Source of the DNA: Skermanella sp. TT6
GTDB taxonomy: Bacteria > Pseudomonadota > Alphaproteobacteria > Azospirillales > Azospirillaceae
Reading direction: 5' to 3'
Length of the DNA: 64,000 bases
NCBI RefSeq assembly: GCF_016653635.2
Contig: NZ_CP067422.1
Location: forward strand, 378,001-442,000
Below the pieces are notes generated by a model that searched no databases, had not been told where the DNA came from, and was given only the letters and a program-made list of their open reading frames with translations. Numbering within the stretch: the stretch's first letter is position 1; each line of letters begins with the position of its first letter. This document shows positions 52,638 through 60,480 of the stretch, piece after piece. Both the position numbers and the translations under genes were made by a program.

Positions 52638-53237
52638 TCAGGCGATCAGCGTCGCTGCGATGGTGACCATGACGATGCCGATGCCCAGATCCAGCATCCG
52701 CCATGCGCCGGGCCGCGCGAAGACCGGCCGCAGCAGGCGCGCGCCATAGCCTAGGGAAAAGAAGAAGAGGAAGGAGGCCGTCATGGCTCCAAGCGCGAAA
52801 AGCCCTTTGTCGGCCGCGAACTGGGTGGACACGGAGCCGAGCAGCACCACGGTATCCAGGTAGACATGAGGGTTCAGCCATGTCAGCGCCAGGCAGGTCG
52901 CCAGCGTCGCGCCGAGGCTGGCGGGAACGGCGTCCGCCGGCATCAGCGCGTTCCCCGAACGGGCCGCCGCCAGGAAGCTGCGCAGGCCGTAGGCGAACAG
53001 GAAGGCCGCGCCGGCATAGCGCGTCGCCGTCTCGAGCCAGGGTATCCATGCGCTGGCCCGGGCGAAGCCGCCCACTCCCGCCAGGATCAGCACGGCGTCC
53101 GAAACCGCGCAGGCCAGGCAGACCGCCAGGACGTGTTCGCCGCGCAATCCCTGGCGGAGCACGAAGGCGTTCTGCGCGCCGATGGCGACGATCAGGCTGA
53201 GGCCCAGCAGAAGGCCGGGGAGGAAAGCGGACAGCAT
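52638..53237 (-). CDS. LysE/ArgO-family basic amino acid exporter
   Basis: A 199-residue membrane protein with about six segments and the LysE signature: LPGLLLGLSLIVAIGAQNAF followed by VLRQGLRG, then CALAxWLNPHVYLDT-type motif (LALTWLNPHVYLDTVVLLGS). It exports lysine/arginine or analogues across the inner membrane. ATG 53237 follows AAGGTGG. It is divergent from a LysG/ArgP-like regulator with a shared palindromic site (53285-53332), the standard feed-forward arrangement. Confidence 0.92.
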   Translation of the reverse strand: MLSAFLPGLLLGLSLIVAIGAQNAFVLRQGLRGEHVLAVCLACAVSDAVLILAGVGGFARASAWIPWLETATRYAGAAFLFAYGLRSFLAAARSGNALMPADAVPASLGATLATCLALTWLNPHVYLDTVVLLGSVSTQFAADKGLFALGAMTASFLFFFSLGYGARLLRPVFARPGAWRMLDLGIGIVMVTIAATLIA

Positions 53238-53284
53238 GGTGGGCCACCTTGGTTGCGGAGGCGGCTTCACTAGCACGGCGGACC

Positions 53285-53332
53285 GGATTAGCATGCTTAA
53301 AGATGATCAGCTTGATTAAGGAATGCTAATCC
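53285..53332. promoter_or_regulatory. Palindromic operator between lysE and its LysR-type regulator
   Basis: A perfect 10-bp inverted repeat, GGATTAGCAT (53285-53294) and ATGCTAATCC (53323-53332), spans the divergent promoter region; the second arm ends at the regulator start. The AT-rich interval between the arms (TTAAAGATGATCAGCTTGAT) stands out in GC-rich DNA. A LysR-type dimer pair is expected to bind here. Confidence 0.75.
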
Positions 53333-54211
53333 GTGCTCGATTACGCCCTGCTCTCCGCCCTGGCGGCCGTCATCCGCACCGGCAGCTTCGAACGGGCGGC
53401 GCAGCAGCTTCACGTCACCCCCTCGGCGGTATCGCAGCGCGTCAAGCTCCTGGAGGAGAGGCTGGGGACGATCCTGGTGGTGCGCGGCTCCCCCTGCGCC
53501 GGCACGCCCGCGGGTCAGCGCCTGTGCCAGCACGTGGAGCAGGTGGCCCTGCTGGAGAGCGAGTTGCGCGAGGAGCTTCCGGGCATCCGGCACGCCGGGC
53601 CGCCGGTGACCGTCCGCATCGCGGTGAACGCCGACAGCCTCGCCACCTGGTTCGTCGCCGCGATGGCCGAGACGCGGGACTGCCTGTTCGACCTCGTCAT
53701 CGACGACCAGGAGCACAGCGCGGACTGGTTGCGCCGGGGCGAGGTCCTGGCGGCCGTGACGTCCGGCGCCAAGCCGGTGCAAGGCTGCGACAGCACGCCG
53801 CTGGGCGCGTTGCGCTACGTCGCGACCGCCAGCCCGGAGTTCGTCCGCCGGCATTTCCCCGGCGGGGTGCATGCCGGGTCCCTCGCCCATGCGCCGTGCC
53901 TGACCTTCGACAGCAAGGACCGGCTGCAGACGCTATGGACGCGGCAGGTCTTCGGTGCGGAGATCGCGCCGGCCACCCACTGGCTGCCGTCGTCCCAAGC
54001 GTTCATCGACGCGGCCCTGGTCGGCCTCGGATGGGGAATGAACCCGGAGATGCTGGTCGCCGACCATCTGCGGACCGGCCGGCTGGTCGCCCTGGTCCCG
54101 GACCAGCCGCTCGACGTTCCGCTGTTCTGGCAGCGCAGCCGGATCGCGAGCAGCCGCCTGGGCGACATCACGCGAGCCGTCCTCCGCACGGCCGGCGCCA
54201 TGCTGGAGTGA
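53333..54211 (+). CDS. LysR-type regulator of the ArgP/LysG type
   Basis: A 292-residue LysR protein: LDYALLSALAAVIRTGSFER, AAQQLHVTPSAVSQRVKLLE with the helix-turn-helix (residues 15-45), and a substrate-binding domain (PLGALRYVATASPEFVRRHF, FIDAALVGLGWGMNPEMLVA). The HTH lineage with AVIRxGSFERAA is that of ArgP/LysG regulators, which induce LysE-type exporters when lysine or arginine is high. Start is GTG 53333, right against the operator. Divergence from lysE confirms the assignment. Confidence 0.92.
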   Translation: MLDYALLSALAAVIRTGSFERAAQQLHVTPSAVSQRVKLLEERLGTILVVRGSPCAGTPAGQRLCQHVEQVALLESELREELPGIRHAGPPVTVRIAVNADSLATWFVAAMAETRDCLFDLVIDDQEHSADWLRRGEVLAAVTSGAKPVQGCDSTPLGALRYVATASPEFVRRHFPGGVHAGSLAHAPCLTFDSKDRLQTLWTRQVFGAEIAPATHWLPSSQAFIDAALVGLGWGMNPEMLVADHLRTGRLVALVPDQPLDVPLFWQRSRIASSRLGDITRAVLRTAGAMLE

Positions 54212-54254
54212 CGGCAAATTCTATGCTCGCCATTTCCACGCCGTGCGCGGCTGC

Positions 54255-54372
54255 TCCGATGCGTTGCGCCACGGGCGCAACCTACGCTCGTCGGCCCGTA
54301 TCACTTCCGCCCTGCGTCGAGCCGTAGGTTGCGCCCATGGCGCAACACAGTGCGGAGAGTGGAACGGCCGGC
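54255..54372 (+). repeat. 150-bp dispersed repeat, copy C (shorter)
   Basis: Copy C starts near GATGCGTTGCGCCACGGGCG and keeps both palindromic arms and GGAACGGCCGG, but lacks the GAGCTGTACC head of copies A and B. Confidence 0.85.
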
Positions 54373-54391
54373 TGCAAAGACCGAAGCGGGA

Positions 54392-54892
54392 TCAGACGAC
54401 CGCCTCGTCCATGTAATGGGGGCCGGTCCGGTCGGTGAGGATCAGGAACGATTCGAACAGCAACCCGATGGCGGCGGCGCTGGCTTCGTTCTGCCGAAGC
54501 AGGAAGATCAACTCCAGCAGGATCCCGTGGGGCGGCCGGTATCGCAGGATGAATTCGCAGACGAACATGACGCAGACGAGATCCTGGAACCGCGTGGCAT
54601 CGACCCCCTTTTCGATGGCGTCCTGCTCGGAAATCAGCTGGATCGGGCGGCATTGACGCAGGAAATACAGGAGCGCGCCGGCGAACTTTCCCTTGGAGAC
54701 CTGATCCGTCCGGCGGCGCTCCTTCAGGGTGCGGACGAAACGGTCGGTTTCGTCCAGCGCGCGGGCCAGCTCCAGCGCCGACACGGCCACGTCCGCCCGG
54801 TCCAGGTCGAGAGCGCGGGTCACCATCCGCGCGGTGTCGGTGAAGGCATCCGACAAGGCGCGGCGATAACCTGCTCCCATGGCGGAAGTCAT
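54392..54892 (-). CDS. Unknown helical protein, fourth gene of the kinase operon
   Basis: A 166-residue mostly helical protein (ALDLDRADVAVSALELARAL, KGKFAGALLYFLRQCRPIQL, ILLELIFLLRQNEASAAAIG) with no recognised domain and no membrane anchor. Its ATG overlaps the stop of the upstream 69-residue gene (ATGA at 54889-54892), so translation is coupled. It ends a four-gene operon with a HipA-like kinase, suggesting a shared task, perhaps as kinase substrate, partner or regulator (inference). Confidence 0.75.
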   Translation of the reverse strand: MTSAMGAGYRRALSDAFTDTARMVTRALDLDRADVAVSALELARALDETDRFVRTLKERRRTDQVSKGKFAGALLYFLRQCRPIQLISEQDAIEKGVDATRFQDLVCVMFVCEFILRYRPPHGILLELIFLLRQNEASAAAIGLLFESFLILTDRTGPHYMDEAVV

Positions 54893-55098
54893 TTCATCTT
54901 GCCCAACCCGGCGGCCAGACGCCGAACGTATTCGTCGGGCAAGTCGTTGGATAACCTGCGAACATCTTCGGGATCGAAGTCCATCGCCGAGTTATTCTTG
55001 TGGATCGGCCTGCCCAGTCGGCCGAAGTCTCGCGTGGCTTGGCGGAAAATCTCTTCGAGAGCCTCAGCGTCGCCCAATTTATCCAGACTTACGCCCAT
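54889..55098 (-). CDS. Small acidic protein, third gene of the kinase operon
   Basis: A 69-residue protein with an acidic middle (MDFDPEDVRRLSNDLPDEYV) and a basic C-terminal helix. AGGAG stands seven bases before the ATG at 55098. No family recognised; size and charge pattern would suit an antitoxin or a kinase-bound regulator. It overlaps the next gene by four bases and follows the 159-residue gene after 14 bases. Confidence 0.7.
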   Translation of the reverse strand: MGVSLDKLGDAEALEEIFRQATRDFGRLGRPIHKNNSAMDFDPEDVRRLSNDLPDEYVRRLAAGLGKMK

Positions 55099-55112
55099 CG
55101 CAATCTCCTGTT

Positions 55113-55592
55113 TCAGAAGGCGCCGACGGCGGCCCTGATATCCTCGTTATCGAACATCGATGCGGGCCGCCTCAAGGCGGACGGATCCCACTGGAAAGGC
55201 TCGACCGGTTCAGCATCATGCTCGGCCTTGCGGTCGGGGCGCGCATTGAACACGGTGGAGGTGATCAAAGCGGCGGCCTCCAGTGCTGCATCGATGTCCA
55301 CCGTCATGATCCGGCGCGCTTCGCCGACGAACAGCCCCGGCCCAAGCTCTTCCGCCGACGCCAGCAGGTCTATCGGACCGTGGCGCAGCGCGCCGGCCAG
55401 TGCGTCCAGCATCGGGCGCTTGGCGGCGAGCGCCGCTTCGATATCGGGTCCGAAGGTTTCGCGGAATTCCCCGATGACCTTGAACCGGACCACGTCCGCG
55501 GTGCCGCCCGCGATCGCGATCGTCAGGCGCTCGCCCGACCCTTCGATCGGCTCGATATAGATCGGGTGCCACGTGATCGGCGTTCTAGCCAC
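55113..55592 (-). CDS. Unknown protein coupled to the HipA-like kinase
   Basis: A 159-residue protein, beta-rich in the first half (ITWHPIYIEPIEGSGERLTI, GGTADVVRFKVIGEF) and helical after residue 50 (EAALAAKRPMLDALAGALRH, VDIDAALEAAALIT). It overlaps the kinase gene stop by eight bases. Pairs of HipA-like kinase and a small protein of this style are known from DUF3037-type operons, and this one may be of that type, but I cannot confirm the family. Confidence 0.72.
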   Translation of the reverse strand: MARTPITWHPIYIEPIEGSGERLTIAIAGGTADVVRFKVIGEFRETFGPDIEAALAAKRPMLDALAGALRHGPIDLLASAEELGPGLFVGEARRIMTVDIDAALEAAALITSTVFNARPDRKAEHDAEPVEPFQWDPSALRRPASMFDNEDIRAAVGAF

Positions 55593-56472
55593 CGGCTACT
55601 CCTTTCAGCGCCTCTCCGACGGAATGTTCCAGAAATCCGCGCACGCGGCTACGGCGCTCCGCAAGGAACGCTCCCAGGGCGCGGAAATCCTCCTCCGGAA
55701 TCAGCCCCAATCCCCGGATCGCCGCTTCGGCGCCGGCCAGCGCGTTGTCGTTGGCGGCAAGCTTGGCGTCGAGGATGGAAGCGCCATGCATGACCTGTCC
55801 GAGCAACTGTTCCCTGGCCATGCCGCGAACCGCTTCCGCGACGAGGCAGTTCCCGAAGCTGAGCTGCCGCAGGTCGGCGGGCGCCCATCTGGCGCCGGTG
55901 AAGGCATGGCCATGATCGATCAGCCAGACGCCGCCGTTCCCGTCGAGCAGCAGGTTTCCTTCATGCCGGTCGATCACCGCGGCCCATTCGTCGAATGCCG
56001 CCGCCATGCCCAGGGCCGGCCATTCGACCAGGCGACGGCGCATCGCGCCGATGGCATCCCGGCGGACCCTGTCGAACAGGCTGTCGGGCATGTCGCCGCG
56101 CCGGGGCATCTTGAAGACCGTGGCGAAGGCGTTGCCGCAGGTCGCGCTGGCGAACATCAGGCGTCCTTCACCGATGCCGAGGCTGCTGCAAAGCTCCGCG
56201 GGAGCCGCCGGCCCCTTGACGGCTTCGGGTATGGTTCCGTCGTCGATGACGATGTAGGCTTCGGGGATAGGCAGGCCGACGGTGCGGCAGAGGGCATGAG
56301 CCATCAGCTCGTTCGCCAGCTGCCGGGCGTCGAGATCCTTGATGATCGCCGGTATCGCCGGTCCCGAAGGCGCCTGGATCGCACCACGCCAGGATCCGTT
56401 GACGCCTTTTTCGCGGGCATGCAGCGGGTTCTGGACCGAGGCGATCAGCGCCAGCCTGCTCCTCCCATGCAT
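55585..56472 (-). CDS. HipA-like serine/threonine kinase (HipA_2 type)
   Basis: The 295-residue protein has a kinase core of the HipA/PI3K type: PAIIKDLDARQLANELMAHA with a candidate ATP-binding Lys45, the catalytic loop VIDRHEGNLLLDGNGG (Asp168, His170, Asn173) and metal-binding Asp186 in VWLIDHGHAF. All key residues are present. Unlike HipA itself (about 440 residues) it lacks the N-subdomain 1 fold, fitting the HipA_2 group. The start ATG 56472 is preceded by AGAGGAATCGG. It heads a tightly coupled operon with three unknown genes. Substrate could be a tRNA synthetase, an elongation factor or a lipid; unknown. Confidence 0.85.
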   Translation of the reverse strand: MHGRSRLALIASVQNPLHAREKGVNGSWRGAIQAPSGPAIPAIIKDLDARQLANELMAHALCRTVGLPIPEAYIVIDDGTIPEAVKGPAAPAELCSSLGIGEGRLMFASATCGNAFATVFKMPRRGDMPDSLFDRVRRDAIGAMRRRLVEWPALGMAAAFDEWAAVIDRHEGNLLLDGNGGVWLIDHGHAFTGARWAPADLRQLSFGNCLVAEAVRGMAREQLLGQVMHGASILDAKLAANDNALAGAEAAIRGLGLIPEEDFRALGAFLAERRSRVRGFLEHSVGEALKGVAGG

Positions 56473-56528
56473 ACCAGCCCGATTCCTCTCTCCTGAGGCG
56501 GGGAACGCAAATCCTCCGCCGCGAATTA

Positions 56529-56556
56529 GTGGTACATCAAGCCGGAAGTTTGTCAA
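56529..56556 (-). promoter_or_regulatory. Possible promoter of the HipA-like kinase operon
   Basis: On the minus strand TTGACA (56556-56551) is followed after 16 bases by TACCAC (56534-56529). The first box is a perfect -35; the -10 is weak. This supports ATG 56472 over the TTG at 56556 as kinase start, because that TTG is part of the -35 box. Confidence 0.35.
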
Positions 56557-56576
56557 CCGTCATACCCGACCCCGCC

Positions 56577-57989
56577 TCACGCCTGATAGGCGATCCTGAG
56601 CGCGCCCCAGTGGCGCCCCTTGACCAGGATCGGGGCCGATACGTCCTTCATCAGCTCGAAGGTGCCGCCCATGTCGCGGCGGTAGGCCTGGAGCAGGAAG
56701 GGATCGCGGCTGCGGCCGGCGGCGAGGCCGACGCGGTCGTTGAACATGCGCCGGTTCCGGCAATGGGCGGCGTTCCATTGGGTGTCGCCGGGCCGCTGGG
56801 GATGGCGGTACTTGGCGTTGTGGGTCGGGAAATAGCCGTTGCGGTCGGTCGCGTTGCAGAAGACGATCCTGTCCGACATCTCCAGGATACCGTCCAGGTA
56901 GCCTGCCAGCAGCCGGTCGGCGGCATCGCTGAACCGGGTGACGCATTGCTCGGGCGAGGTGCCGGGCACCGGCCTGTAGTCCGCGTCGAACAGGGCGTCC
57001 AAGGTCAGGGTCCCGGCGTCGATCGCCTGCTCCAGGATCGAGGCGACGCGGGCTGCGCCGTCCCGGACCGCGCGGATGAACGGGGTGTCGACCGTCTCGA
57101 CGTCCAGGCGGCTGGACAGGCCGATCAGCTTCTCGCTCGACGCCAGCAACCCGTTCAGGCGGTCGCGGGCCTGGTTCAGGTTGCCGCTGGACCGGGTGAT
57201 CCCGGCGGACAGCTCGACGATGCGCCGCTCGACCGTGGCGATGCCGGTCCCGATCAGGCCGGCGGAGTCCTCGATGCGGTCCTGCTGCCGGTCCACGTCG
57301 TCGATGGCGCCGGCCAGGGTCTCCATCAGGTCGCCGATCCGGCTGGCGTCGCTGCCGACCGACGACGCCTTGGCAGCCGCCCCGGCCCCGCGGGCCGCCA
57401 GGGCCTTCACCTGCTCGGTCAGGTAGCGCAGGGTCGCGTCGATCTCCTGGGTCGCCACGGCGGTCTTGCCGGCCAGTGCCTTGACCTCGTGGGCCACCAC
57501 GGCGAAGCCGCGTCCGGCCGATCCGGCCCGCGCCGCCTCGATCGTCGCGTTCAAGGCCAGCAGGTTGGTCTGCTTGGCGATCGCGCTGATCTCCTGCGCG
57601 ACCTTGCCGACGCGGACCAGCGCGTCGGTCAGGTCGGCCGACTGCCTGTCGATCGCCGTCACGTCCTCGGTCAGGGTGTGCAGCCCGGCGAGCGCGTTGT
57701 CTACCTGGCCGCGGCCCTGGGCCACCTGTTCCTGGGCCTTGGCGGTCACCGCGCGGGCGGCCGCGGCGGCGGCGCCGACGTGCCCGGTCCCGGCCGCCAT
57801 GTCGGCGGCATCGCCGCGAAGCTCCGCCAGCACCGAGACCTGGTGGGCGATCCGGCCGCTGACGTCATCGACATGGCCGGCCACGTCGGCGAACGCGACG
57901 CCGAGACTGCCGATTTCCCGCGCCAGTTCCACGATGGCCGTTTCGGTATTGGCCGCCTGGTCGGCGCCGATGGACACGCTGTCTCTCAT
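56577..57989 (-). CDS. Soluble methyl-accepting chemotaxis protein
   Basis: The 470-residue protein has no membrane segments. Residues 1-280 are the coiled-coil signalling domain with the highly conserved hairpin [32 protein letters not shown] (two parts here joined at residue 160), which contacts CheA/CheW. The C-terminal 150 residues ([58 protein letters not shown]) form a PAS/Cache-like sensory domain placed after the hairpin. Cytoplasmic MCPs with this inverted layout sense redox or intracellular metabolites. Start ATG 57989 follows GGGAGGG. Confidence 0.9.
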   Translation of the reverse strand: MRDSVSIGADQAANTETAIVELAREIGSLGVAFADVAGHVDDVSGRIAHQVSVLAELRGDAADMAAGTGHVGAAAAAARAVTAKAQEQVAQGRGQVDNALAGLHTLTEDVTAIDRQSADLTDALVRVGKVAQEISAIAKQTNLLALNATIEAARAGSAGRGFAVVAHEVKALAGKTAVATQEIDATLRYLTEQVKALAARGAGAAAKASSVGSDASRIGDLMETLAGAIDDVDRQQDRIEDSAGLIGTGIATVERRIVELSAGITRSSGNLNQARDRLNGLLASSEKLIGLSSRLDVETVDTPFIRAVRDGAARVASILEQAIDAGTLTLDALFDADYRPVPGTSPEQCVTRFSDAADRLLAGYLDGILEMSDRIVFCNATDRNGYFPTHNAKYRHPQRPGDTQWNAAHCRNRRMFNDRVGLAAGRSRDPFLLQAYRRDMGGTFELMKDVSAPILVKGRHWGALRIAYQA

Positions 57990-58257
57990 AGAATCCCTCC
58001 CGTGACAGGCTGGAGTTGACGACGCCGTTCTCCAGTCGTGTTTTTTCGGAGAAGGGTATCGGGCGGCGGTTAACAGTTGATTCAAAGCCACGGAGTCTTT
58101 CGGCCTAGCCTTTTCGGCCGGTTTGTCTTCGCGAAGACGGATTTCACGGGGTTTCGACCCACGGCGGTGCTTAACGTGGATCAATGACCCCCGCCGGCAA
58201 ACCGGTACGATCCGCCCAAGCCCGGCTTGCGGGCACGTGTCAGACACGGGGGGAAAC

Positions 58258-59331
58258 ATGCCGAAAATGAAAGCCGCCGTCTTCGTCGAACCCGGCCGCA
58301 TCGTGCTGGACGAGAAGCCCGTCCCGGACGTCGGGCCGCTCGACGCCCTGGTCCGGATCACCACGACCACCATCTGCGGCACCGACGTCCATATCCTGAA
58401 GGGCGAGTACCCGGTCGCGCGCGGCCTGACGGTCGGGCACGAGCCGGTCGGCGTGATCGAGAAGCTGGGGTCGGCCGTCCAGGGTTACCGGGAAGGCCAG
58501 CGGGTCATCGCCGGCGCCATCTGCCCCAGCGGGCACAGCCATGCCTCGCTGTGCGGCTTCCATTCGCAGGACGGCGCGGGGACGGCCCATGGCTGGAAGG
58601 CGATCGGGGGCTGGAAGTTCGGCAACACCATCGACGGCTGCCAGGCCGAGTTCGTGCTGGTGCCCGACGCCATGGCCAACCTCGCCCCGGTGCCCGACGG
58701 GCTGAGCGACGAGGAGGTGCTGATGTGCCCCGACATCATGTCCACCGGCTTCTCCGGCGCCGAGCGGGCGGGGATCAGGATCGGCGACACCGTCGCGGTG
58801 TTCGCCCAGGGGCCGATCGGGCTGTGCGCCACCGCGGGCGCCAAGCTGTGCGGGGCGACGCTGGTGATCGGCGTCGACACGGTGCGGGAGCGGCTGGAGG
58901 CGTCGCGCCGGATGGGCGCCGACCGGGTGATCGATTTCAAGGCCGGCGATCCGGTCGAGCAGATCATGAGCCTGACGGACGGTCGCGGGGTGGACGTCGC
59001 GATCGAGGCGCTGGGCACCCAGGCGACGTTCGAGGCCTGCCTGCGCGTCCTGCGGCCGGGCGGAACGCTTTCGAGCCTGGGCGTCTATTCCACCGACCTG
59101 CACATTCCCCTGGGACCGTTCGCCGCCGGCCTGGGCGACCACACCATCGTCACGTCCCTGTGCCCCGGCGGCAAGGAGCGCATGCGCCGGCTGATGAACG
59201 TGGTGGCATCCCACCGGGTGGACCTCCGCCCGATGGTGACCCACCGGTTCAAGCTGGACGAGATCGAGGCCGCCTACGAGCTGTTCTCGCACCAGCGCGA
59301 CGGCGTGCTCAAGGTCGCGGTCACCCCGTGA
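58258..59331 (+). CDS. Zinc-dependent alcohol dehydrogenase (NAD(P), medium chain)
   Basis: The 357-residue medium-chain dehydrogenase has the catalytic zinc ligands Cys40, His61 and Glu62 ([15 protein letters not shown]), a third from MCPDIMSTG, and the nucleotide-binding Rossmann motif [16 protein letters not shown] plus [20 protein letters not shown]. The four-cysteine structural zinc loop of horse-liver type enzymes is absent, which fits the tetrameric bacterial secondary ADH group (Thermoanaerobacter type). Substrate probably a short secondary alcohol or ketone. ATG 58258 follows GGGGGAAAC. Confidence 0.92.
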   Translation: MPKMKAAVFVEPGRIVLDEKPVPDVGPLDALVRITTTTICGTDVHILKGEYPVARGLTVGHEPVGVIEKLGSAVQGYREGQRVIAGAICPSGHSHASLCGFHSQDGAGTAHGWKAIGGWKFGNTIDGCQAEFVLVPDAMANLAPVPDGLSDEEVLMCPDIMSTGFSGAERAGIRIGDTVAVFAQGPIGLCATAGAKLCGATLVIGVDTVRERLEASRRMGADRVIDFKAGDPVEQIMSLTDGRGVDVAIEALGTQATFEACLRVLRPGGTLSSLGVYSTDLHIPLGPFAAGLGDHTIVTSLCPGGKERMRRLMNVVASHRVDLRPMVTHRFKLDEIEAAYELFSHQRDGVLKVAVTP

Positions 59332-59347
59332 CGCATGGCCCGGCCCG

Positions 59348-60478
59348 TCATTGATGGGCCTGGGCCAGCATGGTGCGGAACCGGGCCAGCGCCGCCGCGA
59401 GGAACAGGGCGCCGAGGCCGGCCAGGATCAGGAGCTGCGGCCAGACCACCTCCAGCCCCGCGGCCCGGAACAGCACCGCCTGGGACAGCGTGACGAAATG
59501 GACGGTCGGCGAGGCCTGGATCAGGGTCTCCAGCACCGGCGGCATGCCCTCGATCGGCGAGGTGGCGCCCGAGAGCATGTTGAGGATCAGGAAGACCGGG
59601 ATCGCCATCAGCGCGAACTGGGGCATCGACCGGACCAGGGTGGCGAGCAGGATGCCGAGCGAGGTGGTCGCGAACAGGTAGGCCGCCGCCCCGACCAGGA
59701 ACAGCGCCATCGACCCCTCGACCGGGACGCCCAGCGCGCCCTGGACCACGAAGCGCAGCGACAGCCCCGCCGCCACCAGGATCACCAACCCGTTGGCCCA
59801 GATCTTGGCGACGGCGATCTCGCTCGCCCGGACCGGCATGACCAGCAGGTGCTCGATCGTGCCGTGTTCCCGCTCGCGGATGACGGCGGCGCCGACCAGC
59901 AGGATCGACAGGATCGTGATGTTCTCCATCACCGCCATGACGGAGTGGAACCAGGCGCCCTCCAGGTTCGGGTTGAACCAGGCGCGGGTCACGGCATCGA
60001 TGGGAACCGCCGCCGCGTCGCCGCGCGCCCGCAGGAAGTCGATCGCCTCCCGCTGCACGATGGCCTCGATATACCCGGCGCCGACCCCCGCCTGGGTCAT
60101 CGCCGTCGCGTCGATGTTGAGCTGAAGCTCCGGTCGAAGCCCGCGCAGCGCGTCGGCCTCGAACCGCGGCGGGATGTCCAGCACGAAGGTCCACTCGCCC
60201 CGGTCCATGGCCGGGTCCAGCTCGGCCCGGTCGATCAGCGCGGGCGGCCGGAAATAGGGCTGCAGGAACGCCTCGCGCAGGCGGGACGACAGGGCCGAGT
60301 GGTCGCCGTCCACCACCGCGACGCTGGCGTTCTCGATCTCGGTCTTCACCCCGGTCGCCACGCTGTAGACCGAGAAGGAGAAGGAATAGAGGATGAAGGC
60401 GAACAGCACCTTGTCGCCGGCGAGGCTCGCCAGCTCCTTCAGGCCGAGGCGGAAGACGTTCGAAAGCCAGGTGGTCAT
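59348..60478 (-). CDS. yhhJ: ABC-2 type export permease (YhhJ-like)
   Basis: A 376-residue protein: one N-terminal anchor (VLFAFILYSFSFSVYSVATG), a large periplasmic domain (residues 50-170), and five membrane segments with the ABC2 signature REREHGTIEHLLVMPVRASE. It is the second permease of an HlyD-RbbA-YhhJ type exporter. The start overlaps neither neighbour; two bases separate its start from the RbbA-like stop. Exports unknown, probably an amphiphile or drug. Confidence 0.88.
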   Translation of the reverse strand: MTTWLSNVFRLGLKELASLAGDKVLFAFILYSFSFSVYSVATGVKTEIENASVAVVDGDHSALSSRLREAFLQPYFRPPALIDRAELDPAMDRGEWTFVLDIPPRFEADALRGLRPELQLNIDATAMTQAGVGAGYIEAIVQREAIDFLRARGDAAAVPIDAVTRAWFNPNLEGAWFHSVMAVMENITILSILLVGAAVIREREHGTIEHLLVMPVRASEIAVAKIWANGLVILVAAGLSLRFVVQGALGVPVEGSMALFLVGAAAYLFATTSLGILLATLVRSMPQFALMAIPVFLILNMLSGATSPIEGMPPVLETLIQASPTVHFVTLSQAVLFRAAGLEVVWPQLLILAGLGALFLAAALARFRTMLAQAHQ

Positions 60479-60480
60479 GG

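Noticed and set aside
56529..56556. TTG at 56556 as the kinase start codon
   Set aside because: The TTG belongs to a TTGACA promoter-like box; ATG 56472 is a better start.
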